IMG/VR virus record: IMGVR_UViG_3300050821_002963
Span: 1 to 64,000 of that record
Length of the DNA: 64,000 nt
Direction: 5' to 3' (one strand)
Source: a virus
Shown piece after piece: positions 27,488-34,815 of this stretch. Made by a program: the position numbers and the translations under genes. The notes beneath the pieces are model-generated. The model was not told the DNA's origin. It searched no databases and saw only the letters and a list, made by a program, of their open reading frames with translations. The first letter of the stretch is position 1. Each line of letters starts with the position of its first letter.

Positions 27488-27931
27488 ATGGGAAGGTTCA
27501 CAGCTTTGTATCGGGAAGAAGAGAGACCATTAAACGTGGCGGAAATCGTGAGAGTCTTCCACCACGTAGAGGAAGACCACAGACGGTTGAAGATGAGTAT
27601 CTGGGTACAGAAGGAGACCGTGATAGAAAAAGTTTTTAGAAAAGTAGTGAAGTGGAATCCCGGCAATTACCCGGACTGCGGTACGAGGGCTTGCTTTGCC
27701 GGGTGGACTTTGGTATTGAACAAAGTACCGTTGAAGTTCTCTGCTGGTGGATACCTGATGGACGATACGGTTAGCAATCAAGCTGGTCAGATTCTCGGAC
27801 TGAACGTCCGTCAGAGACTTCACCTATTCCACGAACACCGCTCGTACGACGATTCAGCCAAGCAGGTAGAAGATTTGAGAAATAGAATCAACGAAGTATT
27901 CGAGGCGGAAGGATTACTGGTGAGGGTCTAG
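27488..27931 (+). CDS. Unknown phage protein with CGT-x-ACFAGW motif
   Basis: 147 residues, ATG 27488 chosen because GAGGAG lies 7 bases before it. The central NYPDCGTRACFAGW followed by a region with AGQILGL and RLHLF is a recurring layout among small phage proteins of unknown function; the protein at 59026 has a comparable CCLGVAC/WLGV layout. Function unknown. Confidence 0.6.
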   Translation: MGRFTALYREEERPLNVAEIVRVFHHVEEDHRRLKMSIWVQKETVIEKVFRKVVKWNPGNYPDCGTRACFAGWTLVLNKVPLKFSAGGYLMDDTVSNQAGQILGLNVRQRLHLFHEHRSYDDSAKQVEDLRNRINEVFEAEGLLVRV

Positions 27932-27941
27932 GAGAATAGAA

Positions 27942-28181
27942 ATGGACATGATATTCGAGGGAGAGACAAGAATGAAGACGAACGACATAACGGTCATCAG
28001 ACTAACCAAGGACATAATCATCACAGCCTGGTGGGAGCCGGGTGGGAAGTTGGGTGACGAACCTTTCTTCGTGGTGAGGCAGATGCGGTCTGCGGACACG
28101 AATGCCGGTGAGAAAACTTTTCGGTTCCAAAAACAAGAAGCCATCATGCTCAGCAAATTAATCTTGGCGGATGGCCTGTAA
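27942..28181 (+). CDS. Small unknown protein
   Basis: 79 residues with ribosome site GGAGAA before ATG 27942. Beta-rich pattern (NDITVIRLTKDIIITAWW... FFVVRQM). Its stop overlaps the next start (TAATG), so the two are translationally coupled. No family recognised. Confidence 0.55.
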   Translation: MDMIFEGETRMKTNDITVIRLTKDIIITAWWEPGGKLGDEPFFVVRQMRSADTNAGEKTFRFQKQEAIMLSKLILADGL

Positions 28182-28453
28182 TGCCCTGCGGCGGAATAGT
28201 ACCGATGAAGGGCGGAGGCGGCACGGTCCGGACCAAGCTCAGTCCGAACGATGGTGGTTGCTGGATGTGTCATCGCGGAGGTTGTTTGCACATGGTTATA
28301 GAATGGGATGCTTACATCCATGCCCGCTGCGTTGCGGATTTTCTCAAAACAGATGAGGGGGCCTGTATAATAGAACACGGTCACGAAGTCCATTTGAATT
28401 TCGGCTTGGAAAAACCTTTACCAGTCAAGAAGGAGAACAAGAATGATGACTAG
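28181..28453 (+). CDS. Small Cys/His-rich protein (zinc-binding candidate)
   Basis: 90 residues. CWMCHRGGCLHMVIEWDAYIH..C contains a Cys-x2-Cys pair plus further Cys and His, suggesting one zinc site, followed by EHGHEVHLNFGL. Similar small proteins are common in phages and have no known role. Overlaps the genes on both sides. Confidence 0.6.
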   Translation: MPCGGIVPMKGGGGTVRTKLSPNDGGCWMCHRGGCLHMVIEWDAYIHARCVADFLKTDEGACIIEHGHEVHLNFGLEKPLPVKKENKNDD

Positions 28454-28664
28454 ACAGGAACATTTAGATTGGGCTAAGCAACGAGCTTTGGAATACGCAC
28501 AACGAGGCGATATCCAGCAAGCAGTGGCTTCGATGCTCTCCGACCTGAGAAAGCACCCTGAGTTAGAACACCACGCTGGGGGAGACTTAGGAATGATGCT
28601 CTTAATGAGCGGCAATATGAGAACTGGCGTTGAATGTGAGAAATGGATTAAGGGATTTAACTGA
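28443..28664 (+). CDS. Small helical phage protein (RQEHLDW family)
   Basis: 73 residues with a strong ribosome site GAAGGAG. The sequence TRQEHLDWAKQRALEY...ASMLSDLRKHPE...GMMLLMSG belongs to a small, widespread but uncharacterised phage family that I recognise by pattern. Likely all-helical. Role unknown. Confidence 0.65.
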   Translation: MMTRQEHLDWAKQRALEYAQRGDIQQAVASMLSDLRKHPELEHHAGGDLGMMLLMSGNMRTGVECEKWIKGFN

Positions 28665-28700
28665 CGCTGGCGAGCTTAGCGAACAAAAGGAGCAATAGCC

Positions 28701-28961
28701 ATGAGCGGTTCCAAACATCATGCAGGACCAATCAGAAATAACTGGGATGTACCTCATAGTCCTGGAGTGCCGGATGAAATTGTGTACTACCGAATCTGGG
28801 AGAAGGATCATGTAGGTGGAAGCTATACTTCACCAGCTCCAGACTTTCGCGGGAGTAAGGAAGAAGCGGAAGCGACGATAGCTAGGATTGAGAGAGACGT
28901 TCCGTCTTTAAGAGGGCAGTTGGTGGTGGAGATGGAGACGGGCCATGAAAAAGCAGGCTAA
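28701..28961 (+). CDS. Small unknown protein
   Basis: 86 residues with AAAAGGAG before ATG 28701. Short motif YYRIWEKDHVGGSY, then a helical C-terminal half (GSKEEAEATIARIERDV). Ends overlapping the next start by 17 bases. No family recognised. Confidence 0.5.
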   Translation: MSGSKHHAGPIRNNWDVPHSPGVPDEIVYYRIWEKDHVGGSYTSPAPDFRGSKEEAEATIARIERDVPSLRGQLVVEMETGHEKAG

Positions 28962-29181
28962 GGGGCCGAAGTTCCGCGTGGGACAAATTGTCTACCTGAA
29001 ATGCTGGCAGGGTAGCGGTTGGGGAAGTCCTTACGCCCGTGTCGAGCAGTACCGCTTAGGCGCTGACGGCTCGCACTGGTGGAGCATCCTCTACGGCGTC
29101 AACTTGACCGAGTATCCGCAGCGTCAGTTACGCGCCCTAACGGTGCGTGAGGCTGGCCCAGCGCGAGGGAGGAAGGCGTGA
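28945..29181 (+). CDS. Small beta-rich unknown protein
   Basis: 78 residues. KFRVGQIVYLKCWQGSGWGSPYARVEQYR looks like a small SH3-like barrel, followed by LRALTVREAGPARG. GC-rich codon use marks the start of the foreign segment. Coupled to the next gene by a GTGA overlap. Confidence 0.5.
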   Translation: MKKQAKGPKFRVGQIVYLKCWQGSGWGSPYARVEQYRLGADGSHWWSILYGVNLTEYPQRQLRALTVREAGPARGRKA

Positions 29182-29492
29182 GCCACTTAACACGAAATTT
29201 AGTACGTATCGGACTAAAGAACGCCGACAAGATTCTTCGAGAGATGCCCAAAGAAGAACGCGACTTCATGCCGTGCTCTGAATGGGACATCATCGAGCAT
29301 CAAGTTCTCTTGGCTCTAGGTGATAACCGATTACTGGAATTAGCCGCAGAGTATCTGATGGCCAAGCCGGAAGAAGATGCAGGCGATTGGTGCGATGCCT
29401 TCAATGCGTTGCATGAAGAAGTATCTCTACAATTCGGCAGCGATGACCATAAAGTTTGGCGGATGGCTCTTATTGACGCAGCAAAGCCATGA
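29178..29492 (+). CDS. Small helical unknown protein
   Basis: 104 residues, GTG 29178 overlapping the previous stop. Acidic and helical (SEWDIIEHQVLLALGDNRLLELAAEYLMAKPEED). No family recognised. Part of the CGN-codon segment. Confidence 0.5.
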   Translation: MSHLTRNLVRIGLKNADKILREMPKEERDFMPCSEWDIIEHQVLLALGDNRLLELAAEYLMAKPEEDAGDWCDAFNALHEEVSLQFGSDDHKVWRMALIDAAKP

Positions 29493-29522
29493 CTACTACC
29501 CTGCGCCGGGATAGGAGGAACG

Positions 29523-29753
29523 ATGGCTGAGAAATGGTTTCGTATGCAGGACGGTCCGCCGCTGCCGTGGGATGTGGGCATAGCAATTTATCGCGGATTA
29601 TACGAGAAGCTTTGGAGTAGCCAGTCAGCGGAAACCGTCCACAATCGCGGCGGCGGTGGCTACGACGAAATCAAGGAAATGGCCAAAACATATTATGCAC
29701 GCGATTGCCAACGGGAAGCCGAGCGCCAAGGCAAAGGAGACTCACCGCGATGA
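29523..29753 (+). CDS. Small unknown protein
   Basis: 76 residues after GATAGGAGG. MAEKWFRMQDGPPLPWDVGIAIYRGLYEKLW is Trp-rich; the tail is charged. Overlaps the next start (ATGA). No family recognised. Confidence 0.45.
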   Translation: MAEKWFRMQDGPPLPWDVGIAIYRGLYEKLWSSQSAETVHNRGGGGYDEIKEMAKTYYARDCQREAERQGKGDSPR

Positions 29754-30694
29754 GCAAAGCGGATAAGGAACGGGAAGATATGCGAGACGCTATTGCAGCG
29801 CAGCAGCGCGGCGACAGTAAGCAGCAGGAGGCACGCGAGCGGTGGATTTGCACCGAGTGCCACCACGAACATCAGACCATGACGTACTGCGGCGTCATCA
29901 CTATGGCTGGAGGTTGTATGTGCAAACACCGGTTTATTGAACTTGCCGCCCGCCAAGCGAGCCAGCCCAGCACGCGCGAAGTAACGCAGACCAATTATTC
30001 GCGTCTCTCTGCGATGCTATATCGCTCTCTTGAGCGACTTAGTTTAGCAATCGAAGCGTGCGGGAAGATTGGCTTCGAGGAAAGCAAGCCGATAACGAAT
30101 GCAGCGCATGGAGAGATTTGGCTCGACCTGAATAACGCGCAAAAAGACGCCAAACTGAAATTGAAACATTACGCGCAGTTTGTTGCCCAGCCCAGCCACG
30201 CCAGCGGAGAGCTGGGGCAGGACCAATTCGACCCGATAGTGCACGAGGTCTGCTGCCGATGCGGACATTCTTGCGAATCAGAGCGCCAACGAGCAACCCA
30301 GGCAATGGCTGAGAAGGCAGCGCAGCCTCTGGACGCAGACCAGCTCAAAAGCTGCCTGTGGTTCTTCGCAGATGGCCAGCTTAACTTTGCCGTGACGCTT
30401 GACCGTTTGAACAATTTCCTGCATCAGCGCTCCCTCGCAGGAGCCGAGCCTTCACAGACCGTCTACCAACGCACCCTCGCAGCAGCAGCAAAGTTCATAG
30501 ACGCCAGCCAGTACCAAGTTACCGGACAGATGTTACTGGATGCGCTGGGGGGCGGGGAACCGTCGCACGACAAACTGGCTAGTGCTCGGGCTTTCGTGAA
30601 GCTGTACTTAGAAACGTATGCAGATACTCAAAAACATCCTACAGCGGTGCAGGAAGCCCATTGCATTAGCGAGGCCAGGAAGGTTTTTGATTAG
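29750..30694 (+). CDS. Cys-rich accessory protein
   Basis: 314 residues from ATG 29750. Two zinc-type clusters are visible: CTECHHEH...YC...CMCKH near residues 34-61 and CCRCGHSC near 168-175. A long Ala/Gln-rich helical body follows. Arginine codons are mostly CGN, unlike the phage core. The layered, patchwork composition suggests recent assembly from unrelated parts. Function unknown. Confidence 0.5.
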   Translation: MSKADKEREDMRDAIAAQQRGDSKQQEARERWICTECHHEHQTMTYCGVITMAGGCMCKHRFIELAARQASQPSTREVTQTNYSRLSAMLYRSLERLSLAIEACGKIGFEESKPITNAAHGEIWLDLNNAQKDAKLKLKHYAQFVAQPSHASGELGQDQFDPIVHEVCCRCGHSCESERQRATQAMAEKAAQPLDADQLKSCLWFFADGQLNFAVTLDRLNNFLHQRSLAGAEPSQTVYQRTLAAAAKFIDASQYQVTGQMLLDALGGGEPSHDKLASARAFVKLYLETYADTQKHPTAVQEAHCISEARKVFD

Positions 30695-30705
30695 AAGGAA
30701 TTTAT

Positions 30706-30737
30706 TTGCAAGGATGCGACATAAGATTATGTATAAT
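30706..30737 (+). promoter_or_regulatory. Probable promoter of the replication operon
   Basis: A perfect TATAAT (30732-30737) preceded by TG lies 85 bases before the DnaB-like gene, in the only sizeable non-coding gap of this region. The nearest -35-like box TTGCAA (30706-30711) is 20 bases away, longer than ideal, so recognition may rely on the -10 region. Confidence 0.5.
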
Positions 30738-30821
30738 TCTTGCAAGCAAGCACGAAGGGTAGTCTCAGCACGAAGATAGAGTCGGAACAAGAACGACGAC
30801 AGACGGTTCGGGGGAAAGTGA

Positions 30822-32198
30822 ATGTCTGAAGAAACATTCTTGTCTGATGCGCATTTTGTGGATGAGCTGATAAAACGCCTAATTCATGATCGCCAATTCT
30901 TGGAGACGGCTTCTCATTTACTTTCAGCGGAAGATTTCTCGAAACTGGATGCACACGAAGGCAATGAAAGAAAAGTAGTGGCTGGTATGGCTCTGGATTT
31001 CTGGAACAGATACAGAGAACCATTGGGGCCGATGCTAAGGGCGGAATGTCTACAATGGTCTCAGAGGTCTGGGGGTTCGGCAGCGAACAAGGCCAGGTTC
31101 TTGGAATATGCAGATACACTGAAGATGAATGGCCACAAGCCTGCACCAGCCGAGGCGGTGCTGGAGAAAGTAAAGCAGTACAAGATAGACAAGGAAATCA
31201 CCAAAGCTATGCTACAGATGCAATCGGGTCTGGAGAAAGGGCTGATGACGCCGGACTTATTCATGGCGGCGGCGAGAAATGTGGTAGACGCGGTTGGTAA
31301 GGACTTTGGTCGGCCAAAGAATATTTTTTCCGATAAAGAACTGGAATTGAGAATAGCGCGGCGGCAGCTACAGATGCAAAGGGATAGGTTCCCGGTACTT
31401 CTCATTGACCCTATCGACAGGATGATTAGGATTATCTCCAGACGACACTTGGGACTGATACTGGCTCCATATAAGAGGGGGAAGACAACTCTCTTCGTTT
31501 GGTTGGGACTAGCCTATGCTTTGCAGGGACTTAACGTACTACACTTCACATTGGAAGACCCAAGAGAGGATATAGAAGACAGATACGATTCAGCTATCAC
31601 TGCCCTGCCTACGACCAGACTGGCTCAGGTACCTGAAAAGGTGCGGGCACGGTTCAAGCTCTATAAAAGGTTGATTCGGTCCAAGGTAAAGGTGGTCGAT
31701 GGGACGAACGGGGACACGACTATCGGTACGGTAGAGAATACTTGGGAGAGGGAAAGAAACAACGGATTCACAGCAGATGTGGTATTGATAGACTACGACG
31801 ACGAAATCCGGCCCATGAAGAAGAGAGATGAAAGGAGAATGGAGTTTGCGGACATCTATCGGGACTACAGATCGTTTCTTGGAAGGAACCAATTAATCGG
31901 TTGGGTAGCTTCCCAGACGACTAGACGGTCGGAAGATATGAAAATCATCTCCGGTAAGGAAATCGCGGAAGATATCTCAAAGATAAGAAAAGCTTCTTTC
32001 GCGATGAGCATGGGCAAGGGAGAGTGGGGAGATAACTCGGTCTTCCTTTGGGTGGCTGCACACAGATACGATAAGCAGTATGTCGGGGCTCACGTTATCA
32101 CGGACTACGACCGGGGCATATTCTACGACAGAGACGAGACTTTGAAAAGGGAGAAAATAGAACGTGCGAAAGCAACAGCGGCAGCAACGAAACCCTAA
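30822..32198 (+). CDS. DnaB-like replicative helicase
   Basis: 458 residues. Walker A APYKRGKTT is at 215-223, Walker B VVLIDYDD at 320-327, and the LEDPREDIEDRYDS segment follows the first strand as in DnaB-family RecA folds. Residues 1-160 form a helical N-terminal domain that probably contacts primase. As hexameric fork helicase it would work with the primase at 33702. First gene after the 30732 promoter. The C-terminus overlaps the next gene by 35 bases. Confidence 0.85.
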   Translation: MSEETFLSDAHFVDELIKRLIHDRQFLETASHLLSAEDFSKLDAHEGNERKVVAGMALDFWNRYREPLGPMLRAECLQWSQRSGGSAANKARFLEYADTLKMNGHKPAPAEAVLEKVKQYKIDKEITKAMLQMQSGLEKGLMTPDLFMAAARNVVDAVGKDFGRPKNIFSDKELELRIARRQLQMQRDRFPVLLIDPIDRMIRIISRRHLGLILAPYKRGKTTLFVWLGLAYALQGLNVLHFTLEDPREDIEDRYDSAITALPTTRLAQVPEKVRARFKLYKRLIRSKVKVVDGTNGDTTIGTVENTWERERNNGFTADVVLIDYDDEIRPMKKRDERRMEFADIYRDYRSFLGRNQLIGWVASQTTRRSEDMKIISGKEIAEDISKIRKASFAMSMGKGEWGDNSVFLWVAAHRYDKQYVGAHVITDYDRGIFYDRDETLKREKIERAKATAAATKP

Positions 32199-32745
32199 AA
32201 TCGGTTACCATCATACGTCTTGGGAATGTTGGAAGCAGATACAGAAGGCTGGGGCTATCCTTCCTTATCGGCACATGAGACACGAACAGGAATTGGTAGA
32301 CTCTGGATTCAAGCCACCAGTTCTGGGGGTTTGGATTTGGACTGAGCCTATGGATTTGGCTTCGGAATACGCCAACGTGTTTTGGCACGTGTGTACTAAA
32401 AGGACGAAGAGAGTCGTGATACTACAGGTCGAGTGGTACGAGAGTGAGAGGTTGCTGACAGGGGATGGGAGAAACTATGTTTCCCTCTATCACAGAATCA
32501 CGTGGGACAATGTGGTGGAGTTTCACGAGAACTCGATAGCGACCATCCTCGGTAGTCCGATACCACTGGCTGGAATAAAACTACTAAGGGAGTACGACTT
32601 TTCAGATCATGTGAGGATAGTCCATGACTTTAATCGTTCCTACGGCGTACAGGCGCCTTTACTACCGGGAAAGGAAACAGAACATTTGCCTGAGGTGTTT
32701 CAAGCCAGCCACAGTCGGCTTGAGATGCGACAAGTGCAGGGCTGA
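32164..32745 (+). CDS. Possible ADP-ribosyltransferase-fold protein
   Basis: 193 residues from GTG 32164 inside the helicase end. The start (IGYHHTSWECWKQIQKAGAILP) resembles the H-x-T...I...G entrance of ART folds as in DarT and related toxins. It is followed by VLGVWIWTEP and VVILQVEWYESE. The typical H-Y-E triad is not certain. Similar unknown proteins occur in other phages. A NADAR protein, whose family can remove ADP-ribose, is encoded at 52247. ART assignment is a weak inference. Confidence 0.4.
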   Translation: MRKQQRQQRNPKIGYHHTSWECWKQIQKAGAILPYRHMRHEQELVDSGFKPPVLGVWIWTEPMDLASEYANVFWHVCTKRTKRVVILQVEWYESERLLTGDGRNYVSLYHRITWDNVVEFHENSIATILGSPIPLAGIKLLREYDFSDHVRIVHDFNRSYGVQAPLLPGKETEHLPEVFQASHSRLEMRQVQG

Positions 32746-32775
32746 AAGAAAACAACAGAACGTTGGGAGGAAGAG

Positions 32776-32934
32776 ATGAGAGTAAAAGTAGGAACTCATA
32801 CGGTGACTGGTGGAGATATATGGGGTAGAGCAGCAGGCATCTTGGAAATGTTGAGAAACCGCGGTGATAAAATACTAGCTGTGGTATGTTGCGAGATGAC
32901 GCTGGTGATTTATCACGAGTATGAGGAGAAGTAG
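32776..32934 (+). CDS. Small unknown protein
   Basis: 52 residues with TGGGAGGAAGAG before ATG 32776. Sequence begins MRVKVGTHTVTGGDIW, with a helix (AAGILEMLRNRG) and a strand (ILAVVCCEMTLVIYHEY). Stop TAG directly abuts the next ATG. No family recognised. Confidence 0.5.
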   Translation: MRVKVGTHTVTGGDIWGRAAGILEMLRNRGDKILAVVCCEMTLVIYHEYEEK

Positions 32935-33108
32935 ATGAACAACGATTACGCAGAAGATGCGGAAGAGATACTGGACACTGCTATCCAGAAGGTGCCAGAG
33001 GATGCCACGGAAGTGGACATCCATGTTACGTGGAAGACTCTGGAGAGCGATAACCTAGAATCGGAGTACGTGCCGGATGTAACGGTGAAATGGAAGAGGG
33101 GAGTATGA
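32935..33108 (+). CDS. Small acidic unknown protein
   Basis: 57 residues starting right after the previous stop and preceded by GAGGAG. Acidic N-terminal helix and a beta-rich end (VDIHVTWKTLE ... DVTVKWKRGV). The GGGGAG within its last codons serves as ribosome site for the truncated primase start at 33110. Confidence 0.5.
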   Translation: MNNDYAEDAEEILDTAIQKVPEDATEVDIHVTWKTLESDNLESEYVPDVTVKWKRGV

Positions 33109-33109
33109 G

Positions 33110-33226
33110 GTGTTTGACTTCTTCGATATCCTCTCCCAGCACGGGATTGAGGTAAAGGAAAGTTACGGCTCGGAAGACGAGTTCAGAATCAATTGTCTGT
33201 TCTGCACGGACATGGGAGTTAGTTAG
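33110..33226 (+). pseudogene. Truncated 5' end of the original primase gene
   Basis: GTG 33110 (GGGGAG 6 bases upstream) opens a 38-residue frame ending in TAG 33224-33226, directly against the ATG of the HNH gene. By eye 21 of 36 residues match the start of the intact primase at 33702 (shared FF-x2-LSQ-x-GI, DE-x-RI, CLFC-x-DMG). Most shared residues use different codons. It is the left-over start of the gene that the HNH element interrupted. Confidence 0.8.
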
Positions 33227-33709
33227 ATGAAAGAAAAGTGGAGGCCAGTTTGCGGGGGAAAGTATCAGATATCTGACTCGGGAAGATTTCGTAATGCTAG
33301 AACAATGCAGCTACTGAAAATTGGTCATGGAGCTACAGGCGGTTATGCGACAGTTGTGTTTTATGATGAACAGGCTCGTCAAGTTACAAAAAGAGTACAT
33401 CGTTTGGTAGCAGCAGCCTTTCTCGGTCCTTGTCCAGTTGGTATGGAAGTGAATCACAAGGATACGAATAAAAGAAACAATTGTTTGGACAACTTAGAGT
33501 ACGTGACCTCGAAAAGGAATCATGCACACGCTAGGAGTAGAGGATTGTGGTCCTCTTGTAGAAATCGCTATTATCTTACTCCAGAATTGGTTTTGAGAAT
33601 TAGAAAGGAAGCAGCAACAAGGACTTGTGCTGACGTTGGAAAAGAATTTGGCCTAGCCCCTCAGACAGTTTCGAATATTAGAAACTACAGAGTTTGGAAA
33701 AATGTTTAA
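33227..33709 (+). CDS. HNH homing endonuclease inserted in the primase gene
   Basis: 160 residues. NUMOD4-like start (EKWRPVCGGKYQISDSGRF), HNH core at about 57-95 (RVHRLVAAAFLG...EVNHKDTNKRNNCLDNLEYVT) and a C-terminal helix-turn-helix (ADVGKEFGLAPQTVSNI). It resembles the HNH gene at 24777. It lies exactly between the truncated primase start and the intact primase, overlapping the latter by 8 bases. No intron fits in the available space, so this is a free-standing endonuclease. Confidence 0.88.
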   Translation: MKEKWRPVCGGKYQISDSGRFRNARTMQLLKIGHGATGGYATVVFYDEQARQVTKRVHRLVAAAFLGPCPVGMEVNHKDTNKRNNCLDNLEYVTSKRNHAHARSRGLWSSCRNRYYLTPELVLRIRKEAATRTCADVGKEFGLAPQTVSNIRNYRVWKNV

Positions 33710-34652
33710 CTTTTTTGAGCTGCTAAGCCAGAAGGGCATAGACATTAGGGAGAATGCCTCTAGCCAGGATGAGTATCGTATATGCTGTTTATTTTGTGTT
33801 GATATGGGCTACACACCTGATTTTAAGTTCAGACTTGGGTTCAACGTTCAATCTGGATTGGGGCATTGTTTTAACTGCGGTTGGTCTTCTAGAAAAGTAA
33901 TCATAGAGATTCTGAAAAAGCTGGGAGAAGGATACCAGGAAGTAACGACGGAGAACTACACCAAGCAGACTAGGAAAAGACCGGAGCCAGTTAAGTTACC
34001 AGAAGGATTTGAGCTATTAGCAGACACGGATGAAGACGACCCAATGTTCGGGGAAGCAAGGCGGTATGTGGCAAAGAGGGGAATTACCGAGAATCAGCTG
34101 AAAAAACACCTAATAGGAGCGACGGTAGCCGACTATCGTTACAAGAACAGTATCATCTTCCCCGTACCAATGGCGGATGGGAAGCTGGCTGGTATCGTGT
34201 CGAGAGACTACACGGGAAAGCGGGACCCAAAGTATTTGAACTCCATTGGTACGAAAGTAATCTATAACGTGTTTGGGGACTACTCGGAAGTGGCTGTGAT
34301 TCTCTCGGAAGGGATTACGAAGGCACTGGCCATAGAGAGGGCGGTAGGAGAGGGCATATGCTCTGGTGCGACTCTTGGCCACTCCATAACGGACACGCAG
34401 ATAGAAGGGTTGAAGAAATTCCGGGAAGTAATCCTTTTTCCAGACCCAGACTACGCCGGGCTGGTTGGGTTTATTGGCGTGGCGGCGAATCTGAGACCAG
34501 TGGTGAGGAAAGTAACAATGGCGTGGCCATGGCCACAGAGACAGGCAGACGACTTATCGGTAAAAGAAATCAGAGAGCACCTGAGAAATAGAAAAGAGTT
34601 TACCCCAGCGGTGCAGTTGCGGTTGAAGATGGAGTTGAGAGGTAGGGGATGA
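33702..34652 (+). CDS. DNA primase (zinc finger plus Toprim)
   Basis: 316 residues. The zinc-binding domain uses Cys 28/29, 32, 56 and 59 (CLFC ... CFNC). The Toprim domain shows VILSEGITKALAIE near 204-217 and VILFPDPDYAG near 245. These are the parts needed to make RNA primers beside the DnaB-like helicase. The first ~40 codons duplicate the truncated fragment at 33110 with different codons and are A/T-richer, so they probably came in with the HNH element. Start overlaps the HNH stop. Confidence 0.85.
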   Translation: MFNFFELLSQKGIDIRENASSQDEYRICCLFCVDMGYTPDFKFRLGFNVQSGLGHCFNCGWSSRKVIIEILKKLGEGYQEVTTENYTKQTRKRPEPVKLPEGFELLADTDEDDPMFGEARRYVAKRGITENQLKKHLIGATVADYRYKNSIIFPVPMADGKLAGIVSRDYTGKRDPKYLNSIGTKVIYNVFGDYSEVAVILSEGITKALAIERAVGEGICSGATLGHSITDTQIEGLKKFREVILFPDPDYAGLVGFIGVAANLRPVVRKVTMAWPWPQRQADDLSVKEIREHLRNRKEFTPAVQLRLKMELRGRG

Positions 34653-34813
34653 GTCAGAGTAAATGTTGGCAATGTCATCGGGAAGTTTCGACAACGTGCG
34701 ATTGTTGCGACAAGGCACTTTGTGATTACTGCTACGACCAAGGACAGGGCAAGTGCGACTACTGTGTAGAGAACTGTGACCAGAGGCACAACGATTGCAG
34801 GACGAAAGAATAA
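34649..34813 (+). CDS. Eleven-cysteine zinc microprotein
   Basis: 54 residues with 11 Cys, arranged as C-x2-C pairs (CWQC, CDCC, CDYC, CDYC) plus later Cys and His. Such density indicates two or more zinc sites. Starts by an ATGA overlap with the primase stop. No family recognised; it could be an adaptor for nucleic acid or host proteins. Confidence 0.6.
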   Translation: MSQSKCWQCHREVSTTCDCCDKALCDYCYDQGQGKCDYCVENCDQRHNDCRTKE

Positions 34814-34815
34814 AA

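Larger units (their letters stand above)
28945..30694 (+). other. Segment with foreign codon use
   Basis: Four consecutive genes (28945, 29178, 29523, 29750) use mostly CGC, CGT and CGA for arginine and many GCG/GCC alanine codons. Surrounding phage genes use AGA, AGG and CGG. Words such as GCGC and CGCG are frequent here and rare elsewhere. This suggests recent acquisition of a block of accessory genes, placed directly before the replication operon promoter. Confidence 0.6.

Noticed and set aside
28362-28371. A further CTGTATAAT box
   Set aside because: It lies inside a convincing gene (28181-28453) where the codons for CII explain it, and no -35 box is present.
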